DNA of 14,527 nt from Gammaproteobacteria bacterium (GCA_027484495.1 JAIXSW010000262.1:1-14527), one strand, 5' to 3'; counted from the stretch's first letter, positions 1 to 7,231 are shown. The notes: generated from the letters alone by a model not told the origin. A program made the numbers and translations.

Positions 1-96
1 CTGTGCAGCAGTTACCAGACGGACGCCGACACGCTGGTAGAAGAACTGAATCATCATCTGATGTTATTAATTGACCAGTATTTTGGCCGCTGGTAA
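1..96 (+). CDS. C-terminal end of an unidentified protein (partial)
   Basis: The first frame is open from the window edge to a TAA at 94-96 and gives the last 31 residues of a protein ending in FGRW. The other two + frames hit stops within about 75 bases. The tail has a helical, leucine-rich look (LVEELNHHLMLLIDQYF), which would suit the last helix of a small regulator, but no family can be named from this much sequence. It runs in the same direction as the cytochrome gene, which starts 108 bases later. No convincing terminator separates the two, only a very short hairpin at 110-121. Confidence 0.5.
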   Translation: MCSSYQTDADTLVEELNHHLMLLIDQYFGRW

Positions 97-204
97 CTAA
101 GAATTTCTTCAGCATTCGCTGGTATCTTTGCGGTATCGCAATATTTGCTGCGGTCGCATACTGCATGCTGAGCATAGATTTTCATTGTGTTACGGAGCCA
201 ACTG

Positions 205-735
205 ATGAGCACATCCCGTTATTCGTTTCCGACCATTGCTTTGCATTGGATCACTGTTCTGCTGATTATTGCCGTGTATTGCACCATGGAGTTTCGCAGC
301 AGTTTTGAGCGCGGCAGTCCTGAGCGTGACTTGATGAAGACCGTGCACTACATGCTGGGACTCAGTGTATTGCTGCTGACCGTGGCCCGGCTCTGGTTTC
401 GCAGTCGTCAACCATACCCGGCGATTGAACCGGTACCGCCGGTCTGGCAGCACAAACTGGCGGCGTTGGTCCATCTGGCACTCTATGCGTTGTTGATCGG
501 TTTACCATTGTTGGGCTGGCTGATTTTATCGGCTGAGGGCAAAGTGATCCCGTTCTGGGGACTCGAATTGCCGGCATTGCTGGCGCCAAATGAAGAATTG
601 GCCGGGAGCTTTGAAGACTTACATGAATTGTTGGCAGAGGCTGGTTACGCGCTGATCGGTCTCCACGCGCTGGCGGCGATTTATCACCACCATATTGTCA
701 AGGACAACACCTTGGTACGGATGAAACTGAAGTAA
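205..735 (+). CDS. cybB: cytochrome b561 family di-heme membrane protein (CybB-like)
   Basis: A 176-aa integral membrane protein of the bacterial cytochrome b561 family, about the length of E. coli CybB. It carries b-type heme in a four-helix bundle in the inner membrane and passes electrons to or from quinone; E. coli CybB has been described as a superoxide:ubiquinone oxidoreductase. Hydrophobic segments lie near residues 10-27, 47-65, 85-108 and 140-162. Family motifs are visible: ALHW near the start, KTVHYMLG, HKLAALVH, and the late LHELLAEAGYALIGLHALAA followed by YHHH. H14, H48, H140 and H154 are the likely heme ligands. ATG at 205 is chosen over the in-frame GTG at 187 because GGAG (194-197) sits 7 bases before it and because the family starts just ahead of the LHW helix. 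It appears to be a single-gene unit. Which paralogue it is (CybB, YceJ or YodB type) is uncertain, so the symbol is tentative. Confidence 0.88.
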   Translation: MSTSRYSFPTIALHWITVLLIIAVYCTMEFRSSFERGSPERDLMKTVHYMLGLSVLLLTVARLWFRSRQPYPAIEPVPPVWQHKLAALVHLALYALLIGLPLLGWLILSAEGKVIPFWGLELPALLAPNEELAGSFEDLHELLAEAGYALIGLHALAAIYHHHIVKDNTLVRMKLK

Positions 736-741
736 GAAAAA

Positions 742-792
742 GCAGCGCTTTGGCCTTTAGGATTAACGAACTGTTGATGGCCAGAGCGCTGC
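742..792 (-). terminator. hairpin terminator for the glycine-zipper gene
   Basis: Bases 742-755 pair with 779-792 as a 14-bp stem with a single G-T pair; the loop is 23 bases. Read on the - strand the stem is followed by a T-rich run (complement of gaaaaa at 736-741), so it best terminates the gene ending at 811. On the + strand nothing T-rich follows, but the same hairpin may still help end the cytochrome transcript. The long loop is unusual. Confidence 0.6.
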
Positions 793-810
793 CGGGAACC
801 CGGACGCAGG

Positions 811-1359
811 TTACGAACTGACGGGTTCTACCGTCATGAGTTTACCGTCCTGCAATAACATCCGGCCTGATGGTTTCTGACTGATCTGCGTGGTCTTCAG
901 CTCGCCATCATGCAGATAACGCACTTCATAGCCGATAGTTTTCTCGACTGTTTTTTGCACCGTTTTACACACTTGTTGCTCTTGATAGCTCACATCTTTT
1001 TGCTGCATGTCTTCCTGGACTTGTTTGCCGGCATATCCACCGGCTGCAGCTCCGGCGACCGTTGCCAGTTTTTTGCCAGAACCACCACCGACCTGATTAC
1101 CCAGCACACCGCCAACCACTGCGCCTATGACTGTACCAGCGATTTCGTGCTGATCCTGAACCGGCGCGGTTTTAGCGATTTTCTTCGTGGTGCATTGTTG
1201 TTGGGGTTCGGTTGTGGTTTCTGTCAGCGCTTTGCTGCTGACGATTTCAACCCACTGCGGTTGGTTACTTTTATTACTGTTGTAGTTGGTAGCGACGGCG
1301 CCTAAGGCGGTAATAGCAGCTGCGCCTAACATGGAACCAACGATCATCATTTTACTCAT
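811..1359 (-). CDS. glycine zipper 2TM-domain envelope protein
   Basis: A 182-aa protein with an N-terminal hydrophobic stretch (residues 4-23, short basic start MSK) that could be a signal peptide or membrane anchor. A hydrophilic linker follows, and then a glycine zipper at about residues 73-113 with GxxxG-type spacing (IGAVVGGVLGNQVGGGSGKK, then AGAAAGGYAG). This is the 2TM glycine-zipper fold of SlyB and rickettsial 17-kDa antigen proteins, which are associated with the cell envelope. The C-terminal 60 residues hold a repeated basic/valine pattern (CKTVQKTVEKTIGYEV) and two DGxL turns (DGELK, DGKLM), compatible with a small beta domain. Unlike SlyB it has no lipobox cysteine, so lipid anchoring is not expected. 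GGAG lies about 7 bases before ATG. It is bounded by terminators on both sides, hence probably its own transcription unit. Precise role unknown. Confidence 0.8.
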   Translation of the reverse strand: MSKMMIVGSMLGAAAITALGAVATNYNSNKSNQPQWVEIVSSKALTETTTEPQQQCTTKKIAKTAPVQDQHEIAGTVIGAVVGGVLGNQVGGGSGKKLATVAGAAAGGYAGKQVQEDMQQKDVSYQEQQVCKTVQKTVEKTIGYEVRYLHDGELKTTQISQKPSGRMLLQDGKLMTVEPVSS

Positions 1360-1433
1360 AGGTATACTCCGAAAAGTCCGACTGACTTGGTGGGCAGACT
1401 AACCGGCCGGAACTGTATTACGGCTGAATGAAA

Positions 1434-1462
1434 AAAGGGACTGCTAAATTAGCAGTCCCTTT
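1434..1462 (-). terminator. rho-independent terminator after lnt
   Basis: A perfect 12-bp inverted repeat (1434-1445 with 1451-1462, loop aaatt). On the - strand it runs straight into T residues from the complement of 1431-1436, giving a U-run of about six. It lies 33 bases past the lnt stop and closes the miaB-lnt block. The glycine-zipper gene that follows must therefore have its own promoter in 1360-1433, where I see no clear -35/-10 pair. Confidence 0.85.
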
Positions 1463-1494
1463 GTGAGCAAAGGTAACCGAATGCAGGTCGAGGA

Positions 1495-3180
1495 TCAGAA
1501 ATGAGGCTCAATCCGTTCTTTCGCTGGTGATTCTGCCGTCTCTGCCGTTGCTGCATGCTCAGGGCTCGCCGCTGCGGGCGTCTGACTTGCTGTCTCGTTG
1601 GCGTGCGCTGGCGTGCTCATCGCGGCAGTAGCGGGGGCTTTACGCTGGCGTTGCCGCCACCACAGCATGACGCCGGTGAGCAGGCAGAACAGGTACAGCG
1701 GCCAGTCACCGAGCCGGCTATACAGCGTACGTCCTTGAGTTAACGGGACTTCCAGCGTCAGCACGCCATCCTGAAATTGCGGCAACTGTGCCAGCACCTG
1801 GCCATCGGCGCCAATGGCTGCGGTCACGCCGGTGTTAGTGGCACGCAGCAAAGGCCGGCCAAATTCGAGCGCCCGCATCCGGGCAATTTCCAGATGTTGC
1901 CACGGACCATGTGAATCACCAAACCAGGCGTCGTTGCTGACGGTTAATAAAAAATCGGTGTCATCGGTAAAATTGGCGCGGATTTGCCGTGGAAAAGCGA
2001 TTTCAAAACACAGTGCTGCCAGCAGCTGATAGCCTTTGGCCTGCAGATTCGGCTGCAGCCATTCGCCGCGGGCGAAGGAGCTGTTTGGCAGGTCAAAAAA
2101 TGGCGCCACGTCGCGCAGGAAGCGTTCAAACGGCACAAATTCCCCAATGGGTAACAGATGGTGTTTCTGGTAGCGGTTGCGCGTTTCGTAGTGATAGATC
2201 TGGCCTTTCATGCCGGTATCACCGACCACAATCATGCCATTGTAGGCATCGCCATTGCGTTTCCAATCGAGGATCCCGGTGATCACCGCAGCTTTGTTTT
2301 CAGCAGCCAGCATATCCAGATTAAACAAATAAGCCTGTGCTTCGGGTTCCAGTTGCGGGATAGCCGCTTCCGGCCAAATCACCAGCCGCTCGGCCAGCTG
2401 CGGCCGGGTCAGTTGCATATACTTTTTCATCGTTGGCAGTTCCTGCTCTGGCGCCCAGCGCAGCTCCTGACGGATATTGCCCTGTACCAGCGCGACTGGC
2501 ACTTGCACGCCATTCGTTTGCCAGCCTTTGCAGTGACCAAGCACAGGTGCCAACGCCAGCAACATCACAGTTACCGCTAACTGCCCGTGCACCGCACGGC
2601 TCGGTTGGTAACGCCATAACAACGCAAAGCTGCCGGCGGCCAACAACAGAATAAAGTTAATGCCGGTTTCTCCAATCAGCGGCGCATAACTAGCGAGCCA
2701 GCCATCGGTTTGACTGTAACCGAGCGATAACCATGGGAATCCGGTAAAGAGCCAGGAGCGCAGGTTTTCGCTCAGCGTCCAGCATACGGCGAGCAGCAAC
2801 GGCCAATGGTGTGGCCGGTTTTTAGCCAAACGGGCCGCGCTATAGGCCGCAAGGGCCGGAAACAATGACAGATAGGCGACCAGCGCCGCCATAATACTAA
2901 GGCTGGCAAGCAGCGGCATGCCGCCAAAAGTAGCGATACTGACATGCACCCAACTGACACCCAGACCAAACCAGCCAATGCCATAGCACCAGCCGAACCA
3001 GGCGGCTTGCCGGGGCGACTCAGTTTGGCGTAAGGCCAGCGCCAATAAGGTGAGAGTGAACAGCGGCAGGGCATGCCAATGGTAAGGCGCAAAAGCAAAA
3101 GTATTCAACAGGCCCGCTGCGCATAACAGCAGGCTCCACAGGCCGGTTTTGGCCGAAATGTTTAATCGCACTGGTTTCAT
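1495..3180 (-). CDS. lnt: apolipoprotein N-acyltransferase
   Basis: Lnt transfers an acyl chain from phospholipid to the N-terminal cysteine of apolipoproteins in the inner membrane, the last step of lipoprotein maturation before Lol sorting. The 561-aa product has multiple membrane helices in residues 10-215, a periplasmic nitrilase-fold domain (about 225-480) and a final helix near 493-508. The catalytic triad is visible: E271 in WPEAAIP, K339 in QKHHLLPIGEFVPFE and C391 in ALCFEIAFP, each exactly four residues later than E267/K335/C387 of E. coli. It is longer than the usual ~510 aa because of a ~50-residue tail rich in Ala, Pro, Thr and Glu after the last helix. It follows corC by 14 bases and is the last gene before a terminator. 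The ATG at 3180 has AGG directly abutting it; a GTG at codon 4 (3171) would be better spaced from CAGGA, so the exact start is open. Confidence 0.97.
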   Translation of the reverse strand: MKPVRLNISAKTGLWSLLLCAAGLLNTFAFAPYHWHALPLFTLTLLALALRQTESPRQAAWFGWCYGIGWFGLGVSWVHVSIATFGGMPLLASLSIMAALVAYLSLFPALAAYSAARLAKNRPHHWPLLLAVCWTLSENLRSWLFTGFPWLSLGYSQTDGWLASYAPLIGETGINFILLLAAGSFALLWRYQPSRAVHGQLAVTVMLLALAPVLGHCKGWQTNGVQVPVALVQGNIRQELRWAPEQELPTMKKYMQLTRPQLAERLVIWPEAAIPQLEPEAQAYLFNLDMLAAENKAAVITGILDWKRNGDAYNGMIVVGDTGMKGQIYHYETRNRYQKHHLLPIGEFVPFERFLRDVAPFFDLPNSSFARGEWLQPNLQAKGYQLLAALCFEIAFPRQIRANFTDDTDFLLTVSNDAWFGDSHGPWQHLEIARMRALEFGRPLLRATNTGVTAAIGADGQVLAQLPQFQDGVLTLEVPLTQGRTLYSRLGDWPLYLFCLLTGVMLWWRQRQRKAPATAAMSTPAHANETASQTPAAASPEHAATAETAESPAKERIEPHF

Positions 3181-3194
3181 CCTGCGGCTTGGCG

Positions 3195-4061
3195 TTATTC
3201 GTCGGTGGTTGTATCGGTTTTTGGCTTAATCACCTGTAACTGCACTAAACGCCGATTGTTCGCTTTGTTCACTTTAAAGGTCAGGCCGCCGAGGCTGATA
3301 CTTTCACCTTTCACCGGCATATGACCAAAAGCATGCAGCACAATACCACCGATGGTACTGGCTTCGTCTTCATCAAAACTAGTGGCAAAAGCTTCATTAA
3401 ATTCATCGAGGGGCGTTAAAGCGCTGACCAAAAATACATGACTGCCGAGCTTGCGGATGTCAGAGCCTTCGATTTCATCGTGTTCGTCTTCAATTTCGCC
3501 GACGATTTGCTCCAGAATATCTTCGATAGTGATGAGGCCGGATACGCCGCCATATTCATCAACCACAATGGCCATATGGTATCGTTGCTGGCGGAAATCT
3601 TTCAGCAGTGCATCAACTCTTTTACTTTCCGGAATAATGACCGCAGGTCTTAAGATGTCGCGCAGTTGCCATTCAGTCTGCGGCTTTAACGCATATTGCA
3701 GGATATCTTTAACGATCAGAATGCCTTCGATGTGGTCTTTATCTTCATTGACCACCGGGTAACGGCTGTGATTATTTTCCAATAAAATAGGCAGATATTC
3801 TTCCAGTGGCTGGTCAATATCAATAGTTGCCATCTGTGAGCGTGGCACCATGATATCGCGCGCCCGCATTTTAGAAATGGCCAGCACGCCTTGCAGCATG
3901 CCTTTGGTATCAGTGTCGATCAACGCGCGGGCATTGGCCTCGGCGATAATGGCTTGTAAATCAGACAGGTCTTGTGGTTCTGCAGTAAAAATCGCGGCAA
4001 TGCGCTCTAGCCAGGATTTTACGGCAGAACCGCGTCCCGAGTGTGGATTGTCGTCACTCAT
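3195..4061 (-). CDS. corC: CorC/YbeX CBS-domain protein (HlyC/CorC family)
   Basis: A 288-aa soluble protein of the CorC (YbeX) family, named for a link to magnesium and cobalt efflux and also implicated in ribosome and RNA metabolism through its operon partners. Paired CBS domains (about 66-125 and 135-192), which bind adenine nucleotides, are followed by a CorC_HlyC domain (about 205-280). Recognisable motifs are RDIMVPRSQM, HSRYPVVNEDKDHIEGILIVKD, then VVDEYGGVSGLITIEDILEQIVGEIEDEHDE and STIGGIVLHAFGHMPVKGE. There is no transmembrane DUF21 domain, as expected for YbeX and unlike the larger membrane-bound CorB/YfjD relatives. The N-terminus MSDDNP matches what I recall of E. coli CorC, supporting this ATG. 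It lies 21 bases after ybeY and 14 bases before lnt in one operon. The best Shine-Dalgarno-like GGAG is rather far (13 bases) from the ATG. Confidence 0.95.
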   Translation of the reverse strand: MSDDNPHSGRGSAVKSWLERIAAIFTAEPQDLSDLQAIIAEANARALIDTDTKGMLQGVLAISKMRARDIMVPRSQMATIDIDQPLEEYLPILLENNHSRYPVVNEDKDHIEGILIVKDILQYALKPQTEWQLRDILRPAVIIPESKRVDALLKDFRQQRYHMAIVVDEYGGVSGLITIEDILEQIVGEIEDEHDEIEGSDIRKLGSHVFLVSALTPLDEFNEAFATSFDEDEASTIGGIVLHAFGHMPVKGESISLGGLTFKVNKANNRRLVQLQVIKPKTDTTTDE

Positions 4062-4082
4062 GACTTCAAATCAGCTCCATGT

Positions 4083-4538
4083 TCAGTCAATCAAATAGGG
4101 ATTGGCAAAGCCAAGTTCCTGTAATATTTGGATCTCTTCCGCTTCCATTTCTTCGGCGTCAGCGTCATTTATATGGTCAAAGCCGAGCAAATGCAAGCTG
4201 CCATGCACCACCATATGCGCCCAATGCGCTTGCAGGGTTTTTTGTTGTTCCTGCGCTTCGCGCGCGACGACCTGAGCACAGATCACCAAATCGCCCAGCA
4301 AGGGTAACTCAATGCCCGGCGGGCACTGAAATGGGAAACTCAGCACATTGGTTGGTTTGTCTTTTTCACGATAATCGAAATTCAGCTGCTGGCTTTCGGT
4401 TTCGTCAACAATCCGGATGGTGACCTCCGCATCGGCCTGAAACGGACTGACCGCGGCCTCGAGATAACGCAGCAACTCAGCTTCAGTGGGTAAGTCGTTC
4501 GCGCTGCTGGCCTGTTGCAGATCAAGAATAATAGCCAT
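4083..4538 (-). CDS. ybeY: endoribonuclease YbeY (rRNA maturation / ribosome quality control)
   Basis: YbeY is a zinc-dependent single-strand endoribonuclease that helps mature the 16S rRNA 3' end and degrade defective 70S ribosomes. The 151-aa protein is of typical length. It has the UPF0054 metal signature HGSLHLLGFDH at 112-122, with the three zinc-binding histidines H112, H116 and H122, and the upstream conserved YREKDKPTNVLSFPF (R57) and LGDLVIC segments. Its ATG directly abuts the TAA of phoH with no spacer, and AGAGG inside the end of phoH (5 bases before the ATG) provides the ribosome-binding site. Translational coupling to phoH is therefore likely. Confidence 0.97.
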   Translation of the reverse strand: MAIILDLQQASSANDLPTEAELLRYLEAAVSPFQADAEVTIRIVDETESQQLNFDYREKDKPTNVLSFPFQCPPGIELPLLGDLVICAQVVAREAQEQQKTLQAHWAHMVVHGSLHLLGFDHINDADAEEMEAEEIQILQELGFANPYLID

Positions 4539-5666
4539 TTAAACCTCTTTGCTGCGCCGGCGGGCCGGTTTAGTCACAGGATCTGTCGCAGCAGGAAGGA
4601 CCTGCTGGGCGGCTTTTTCCACCACTGCCGCTTGTTCAGCGGCGCGCGCTGCAGCTTTGGCATCGGCCTGCGCTTTTTCATGCGCTTCATAAGCGATGAC
4701 AATTTTCTGTACCACCGGGTGGCGCACCACGTCTTTGGCCTGGAAATAGTTGAAACTCAAGGCGTCGACGTCAGACAACACGTCGATGGCATGCTTCAGA
4801 CCTGAATACTGACCGCGGGGCAAATCGACCTGCGTGACATCGCCGGTGATCACGGCCTTGGAATTAAAGCCAATCCGGGTTAAAAACATTTTCATCTGTT
4901 CGACTGTGGTGTTTTGGCTTTCGTCGAGAATGATGAAGGCATCACTTAAAGTACGGCCGCGCATGTAAGCCAGCGGTGCGATTTCGATCGTGCCGCGTTC
5001 CAGGTACTTTTCCACCTTTTCAAAACCCAGCATATCAAACAGCGCGTCGTACAGAGGGCGTAAATACGGGTCGACTTTTTGCGCCAGATCACCGGGTAAA
5101 AAACCCAGTTTTTCGCCTGCTTCAACGGCAGGGCGGGTCAGCACAATTCGGCGGACCTGCTGTTTTTCCAGTGCATCGACGGCACAGGCGACTGCCAGAT
5201 AGGTTTTACCGGTGCCAGCCGGACCGATACCAAAAGTCACGTCGTGGGTCAGCACATTGGCAACATAACGGCTTTGATTGGCGTTACGGCCTTTGATCAA
5301 CCCTTTTTTGGTTTTGATGCTGACTTCGTTCTGCGCCGCATCCACACTGACCAGACTGCTTGGGTTTTCCACACTGCTCAGGCTCAGATGAACCTGTTCC
5401 GGGCTCAACGGTTGTACTTTACCGTTGGCGGAGACAGTTTCCTGATACAGGGACTCCAGCAACTGGCGTACCAGCGGGAGCTGCTCGGTCAGGCCCAGCA
5501 GGCGGAATTTTTCTTCGCGGTTTTGGATCTGAACGCGAAAACGCCGTTCAATCTGGTGCAGGTGATCGTCAAATGGGCCACATAACATCGCAAGACGCTG
5601 GTGGTCAGCCGGGGTAAAACTAAATTCTAGGCTGCTGATCGGGTTGTCCAAAAGTCCTTCTCTCAT
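4539..5666 (-). CDS. ybeZ: PhoH-family ATPase YbeZ (PhoL)
   Basis: A 375-aa cytoplasmic P-loop NTPase of the PhoH family; YbeZ/PhoL works with YbeY and is thought to be an RNA-associated ATPase. The N-terminal ~75 residues (LCGPFDDHLHQIERRF, RVQIQNREEKFRLLG) resemble the KH-like RNA-binding part of the family. Walker A is GPAGTGKT at 148-155, and the conserved LTRPAVEAGEKLGFLPGD follows. Walker B is FIILDES at 244-250, followed by QNTTVEQMKMFLTRIG and the TGDVTQVDLPRG sensor segment. The last ~45 residues are alanine-rich with a basic end (ARRRSKE), a divergent tail. No good Shine-Dalgarno precedes the ATG at 5666. It is the first gene of the ybeZ-ybeY-corC-lnt run and may have its own heat-shock-like promoter in the 78-base gap after miaB. 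Confidence 0.96.
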   Translation of the reverse strand: MREGLLDNPISSLEFSFTPADHQRLAMLCGPFDDHLHQIERRFRVQIQNREEKFRLLGLTEQLPLVRQLLESLYQETVSANGKVQPLSPEQVHLSLSSVENPSSLVSVDAAQNEVSIKTKKGLIKGRNANQSRYVANVLTHDVTFGIGPAGTGKTYLAVACAVDALEKQQVRRIVLTRPAVEAGEKLGFLPGDLAQKVDPYLRPLYDALFDMLGFEKVEKYLERGTIEIAPLAYMRGRTLSDAFIILDESQNTTVEQMKMFLTRIGFNSKAVITGDVTQVDLPRGQYSGLKHAIDVLSDVDALSFNYFQAKDVVRHPVVQKIVIAYEAHEKAQADAKAAARAAEQAAVVEKAAQQVLPAATDPVTKPARRRSKEV

Positions 5667-5679
5667 CGCTGGATAAACA

Positions 5680-5703
5680 AAGTCCGGTATGGTGACCGGA
5701 CTT
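5680..5703 (-). other. hairpin in the miaB-phoH gap
   Basis: Bases 5680-5688 pair perfectly with 5695-5703 (9 bp, loop atggtg). On the - strand it is followed by TTGTTTATCC, a weak U-rich run that ends at the phoH start codon. It could be a leaky terminator or attenuator for miaB readthrough, or an RNA processing site. It overlaps the proposed sigma-32-like promoter, so a transcript starting there would not contain the complete hairpin. Confidence 0.4.
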
Positions 5704-5713
5704 ACTTATCAAC
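5688..5713 (-). promoter_or_regulatory. candidate sigma-32-type (heat-shock) promoter before phoH
   Basis: On the - strand, GTTGATA (complement of 5707-5713) is followed after 12 bases by CACCATA (complement of 5688-5694). This compares with the heat-shock pattern CTTGAAA, 11-16 bases, CCCCATNT: TTGA and the final A of the -35, and five of six bases of CCCCAT, are matched. A start about 7 bases further on would give a leader of roughly 15 bases to the phoH ATG. The ybeZYX genes are known heat-shock genes in E. coli, which supports the reading. The assignment here is by eye. Confidence 0.4.
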
Positions 5714-5745
5714 ACTTCAGGCCTGCAGCGACTGCAGCCAGTGTT
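5711..5745 (-). other. imperfect hairpin at the miaB stop codon
   Basis: CTGCAG at 5723-5728 and 5732-5737 flank a 3-base loop, extended outward by GG/CC with a one-base bulge and by AACACT/AGTGTT (5711-5716 with 5740-5745), with a small internal loop. On the - strand it begins at the first bases after, and overlapping, the miaB TGA. It lacks a U-run, so it is more likely a 3'-end protecting or pausing structure than a complete terminator. Confidence 0.3.
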
Positions 5746-7181
5746 CAGGGTTGGTAGGTAGCGACACCGAGAGTATCGGCGCTGCCTTCTGGCCGGTTTT
5801 GCCGGGCCATAATTTGTTGCGGGGAAATTTCCCGGCGCAGGTCCATCTCTGCTTCAGTTCTGATCACCACACCTTTCAGTGAATTGGTAAACACATCAGT
5901 GATCTGGACATCAACGAACTGGCCAATCATATCAGGCGTGCCTTCGAAATTCACCACCCGATTATTTTCAGTGCGGCCGGTCAGTTCCATCAAATCTTTT
6001 TTCGACGGGCCTTCGACCAGAATACGCTGTTCAGTGCCCAGCATGCTACGGGCGATCTGCAGCGACTGCTGGTTGATGCGGTCCTGCAGTATGTAAAGAC
6101 GCTGTTTTTTCTCGTCTTCCGACACATCATCCGGCAAGTCTGCTGCCGGTGTACCTGGCCGCGCGCTGTAAATAAAGCTGAAGCTCATATCAAAACCAAT
6201 GGTGCTGATCAGATCCATGGTCTGGGCAAAATCTTCCGCCGTTTCACCGGGGAAGCCGATGATAAAATCGGACGACATCGACAGATTTGGCCGGATCTTT
6301 TTCAATTTGCGGATCTTTGATTTGTATTCAAGCGCCGTGTGATTGCGTTTCATCAGCGTCAGGATCCGGTCAGAACCGCTTTGCACCGGTAAGTGCAGAT
6401 GATCAACCAACTCAGGGATATCGCGATAAACTTCGATAATATCATCTGTAAATTCAACAGGATGCGATGTGGTATAACGAATGCGGTCAATACCGTCGAT
6501 GGCAGCGACCAGCCGCAGCAATTCAGAAAAGTGACAGATCTGATTGTCGTGCGTGGCACCGCGATAGGCGTTGACGTTCTGCCCCAGCAAATTGACTTCA
6601 CGTACGCCTTGCTCGGCCAGTTGCGCGATCTCCAGCAATACATCATCCAGCGGACGGCTGACTTCTTCACCGCGGGTATAAGGCACCACGCAGAAAGTAC
6701 AATATTTTGAGCAGCCTTCCATGATCGACACAAAGGCCGTCGGGCCTTCGGCTTTTGGCTCCGGCAAACGGTCGAATTTCTCAATTTCAGGGAAAGATAC
6801 ATCGACTACCGGGGAGCGGTCACCGCGGACTGCATTGATCATTTCCGGCAGGCGGTGCAGCGTTTGCGGACCAAACACGATATCGACATAAGGCGCGCGC
6901 TCGCGGATCGCAGCGCCTTCCTGCGAGGCGACACAGCCACCGACACCAATGATTAAATTCGGGTTTTTCTTTTTCAGCGGGCGCCAGCGGCCCAGCTGAT
7001 GAAACACTTTTTCCTGGGCTTTTTCGCGGATAGAGCAGGTGTTTAATAAAATAACATCCGCGTCTTCTGCTTCTTCAGTCAGGGTATAGCCATGAGTGGC
7101 ATCCAGTAAGTCAGCCATTTTGGATGAATCGTATTCGTTCATCTGGCAGCCCCAGGTTTTAATGTGCAGCTTTTTGCTCAT
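5745..7181 (-). CDS. miaB: tRNA-2-methylthio-N6-dimethylallyladenosine synthase
   Basis: MiaB is a radical-SAM methylthiotransferase that converts i6A37 to ms2i6A37 next to the anticodon of tRNAs reading UNN codons, improving decoding. The 478-aa product shows the full layout. The N-terminal MTTase domain has three auxiliary [4Fe-4S] cysteines: C12 (KTWGCQMNEYDS), C49 (LLNTCSIREKAQEK) and C83 (GVGGCVASQEG). The radical-SAM CxxxCxxC is C157-C161-C164 (GCSKYCTFCVVPYTRG). A TRAM RNA-binding domain spans about 378-441. Length and motif positions agree with E. coli MiaB (474 aa). The start MSKKLHIKTWGCQMNEY is the family start. It heads the - strand block; its ribosome-binding site is weak. The divergent + strand gene begins after a 200-base gap. 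Confidence 0.98.
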   Translation of the reverse strand: MSKKLHIKTWGCQMNEYDSSKMADLLDATHGYTLTEEAEDADVILLNTCSIREKAQEKVFHQLGRWRPLKKKNPNLIIGVGGCVASQEGAAIRERAPYVDIVFGPQTLHRLPEMINAVRGDRSPVVDVSFPEIEKFDRLPEPKAEGPTAFVSIMEGCSKYCTFCVVPYTRGEEVSRPLDDVLLEIAQLAEQGVREVNLLGQNVNAYRGATHDNQICHFSELLRLVAAIDGIDRIRYTTSHPVEFTDDIIEVYRDIPELVDHLHLPVQSGSDRILTLMKRNHTALEYKSKIRKLKKIRPNLSMSSDFIIGFPGETAEDFAQTMDLISTIGFDMSFSFIYSARPGTPAADLPDDVSEDEKKQRLYILQDRINQQSLQIARSMLGTEQRILVEGPSKKDLMELTGRTENNRVVNFEGTPDMIGQFVDVQITDVFTNSLKGVVIRTEAEMDLRREISPQQIMARQNRPEGSADTLGVATYQP

Positions 7182-7225
7182 GGTCAGAATATGCCTGTAA
7201 AAAGTCGGACGGAAAAAAGGCGCGT

Positions 7226-7231
7226 ATTTTA
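7226..7231 (-). promoter_or_regulatory. possible -10 element for miaB
   Basis: The - strand reads TAAAAT here, about 45 bases before the miaB ATG, a good -10-like hexamer at a sensible distance. No good -35 is seen 16-18 bases upstream, so this is only a weak suggestion. Confidence 0.2.

Noticed and set aside
110..121. Short hairpin CAGC-attc-GCTG after the partial first gene
   Set aside because: A four-base stem with no U-run is too weak to call a terminator.
128..175. Small palindromes upstream of cybB (TTGCG-gtat-CGCAA at 128-141 and ATGCT-g-AGCAT at 165-175)
   Set aside because: Five-base arms are expected by chance at this length, and no promoter pair could be aligned with them.
187..204. 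GTG start giving a six-residue longer cytochrome b561
   Set aside because: The GGAG at 194-197 lies inside that extension and is correctly spaced for ATG 205; the family N-terminus also fits the shorter form.
910..1305. 131-residue + strand open frame opposite the glycine-zipper gene
   Set aside because: It is the antisense of a gene with a recognisable domain, has no ribosome-binding site, and its composition (runs of Phe, Cys, Thr) is that of a reverse-complement shadow.
2158..2580. 140-residue + strand open frame inside lnt
   Set aside because: Antisense to the nitrilase domain of lnt, whose catalytic residues are intact; the translation resembles no family.
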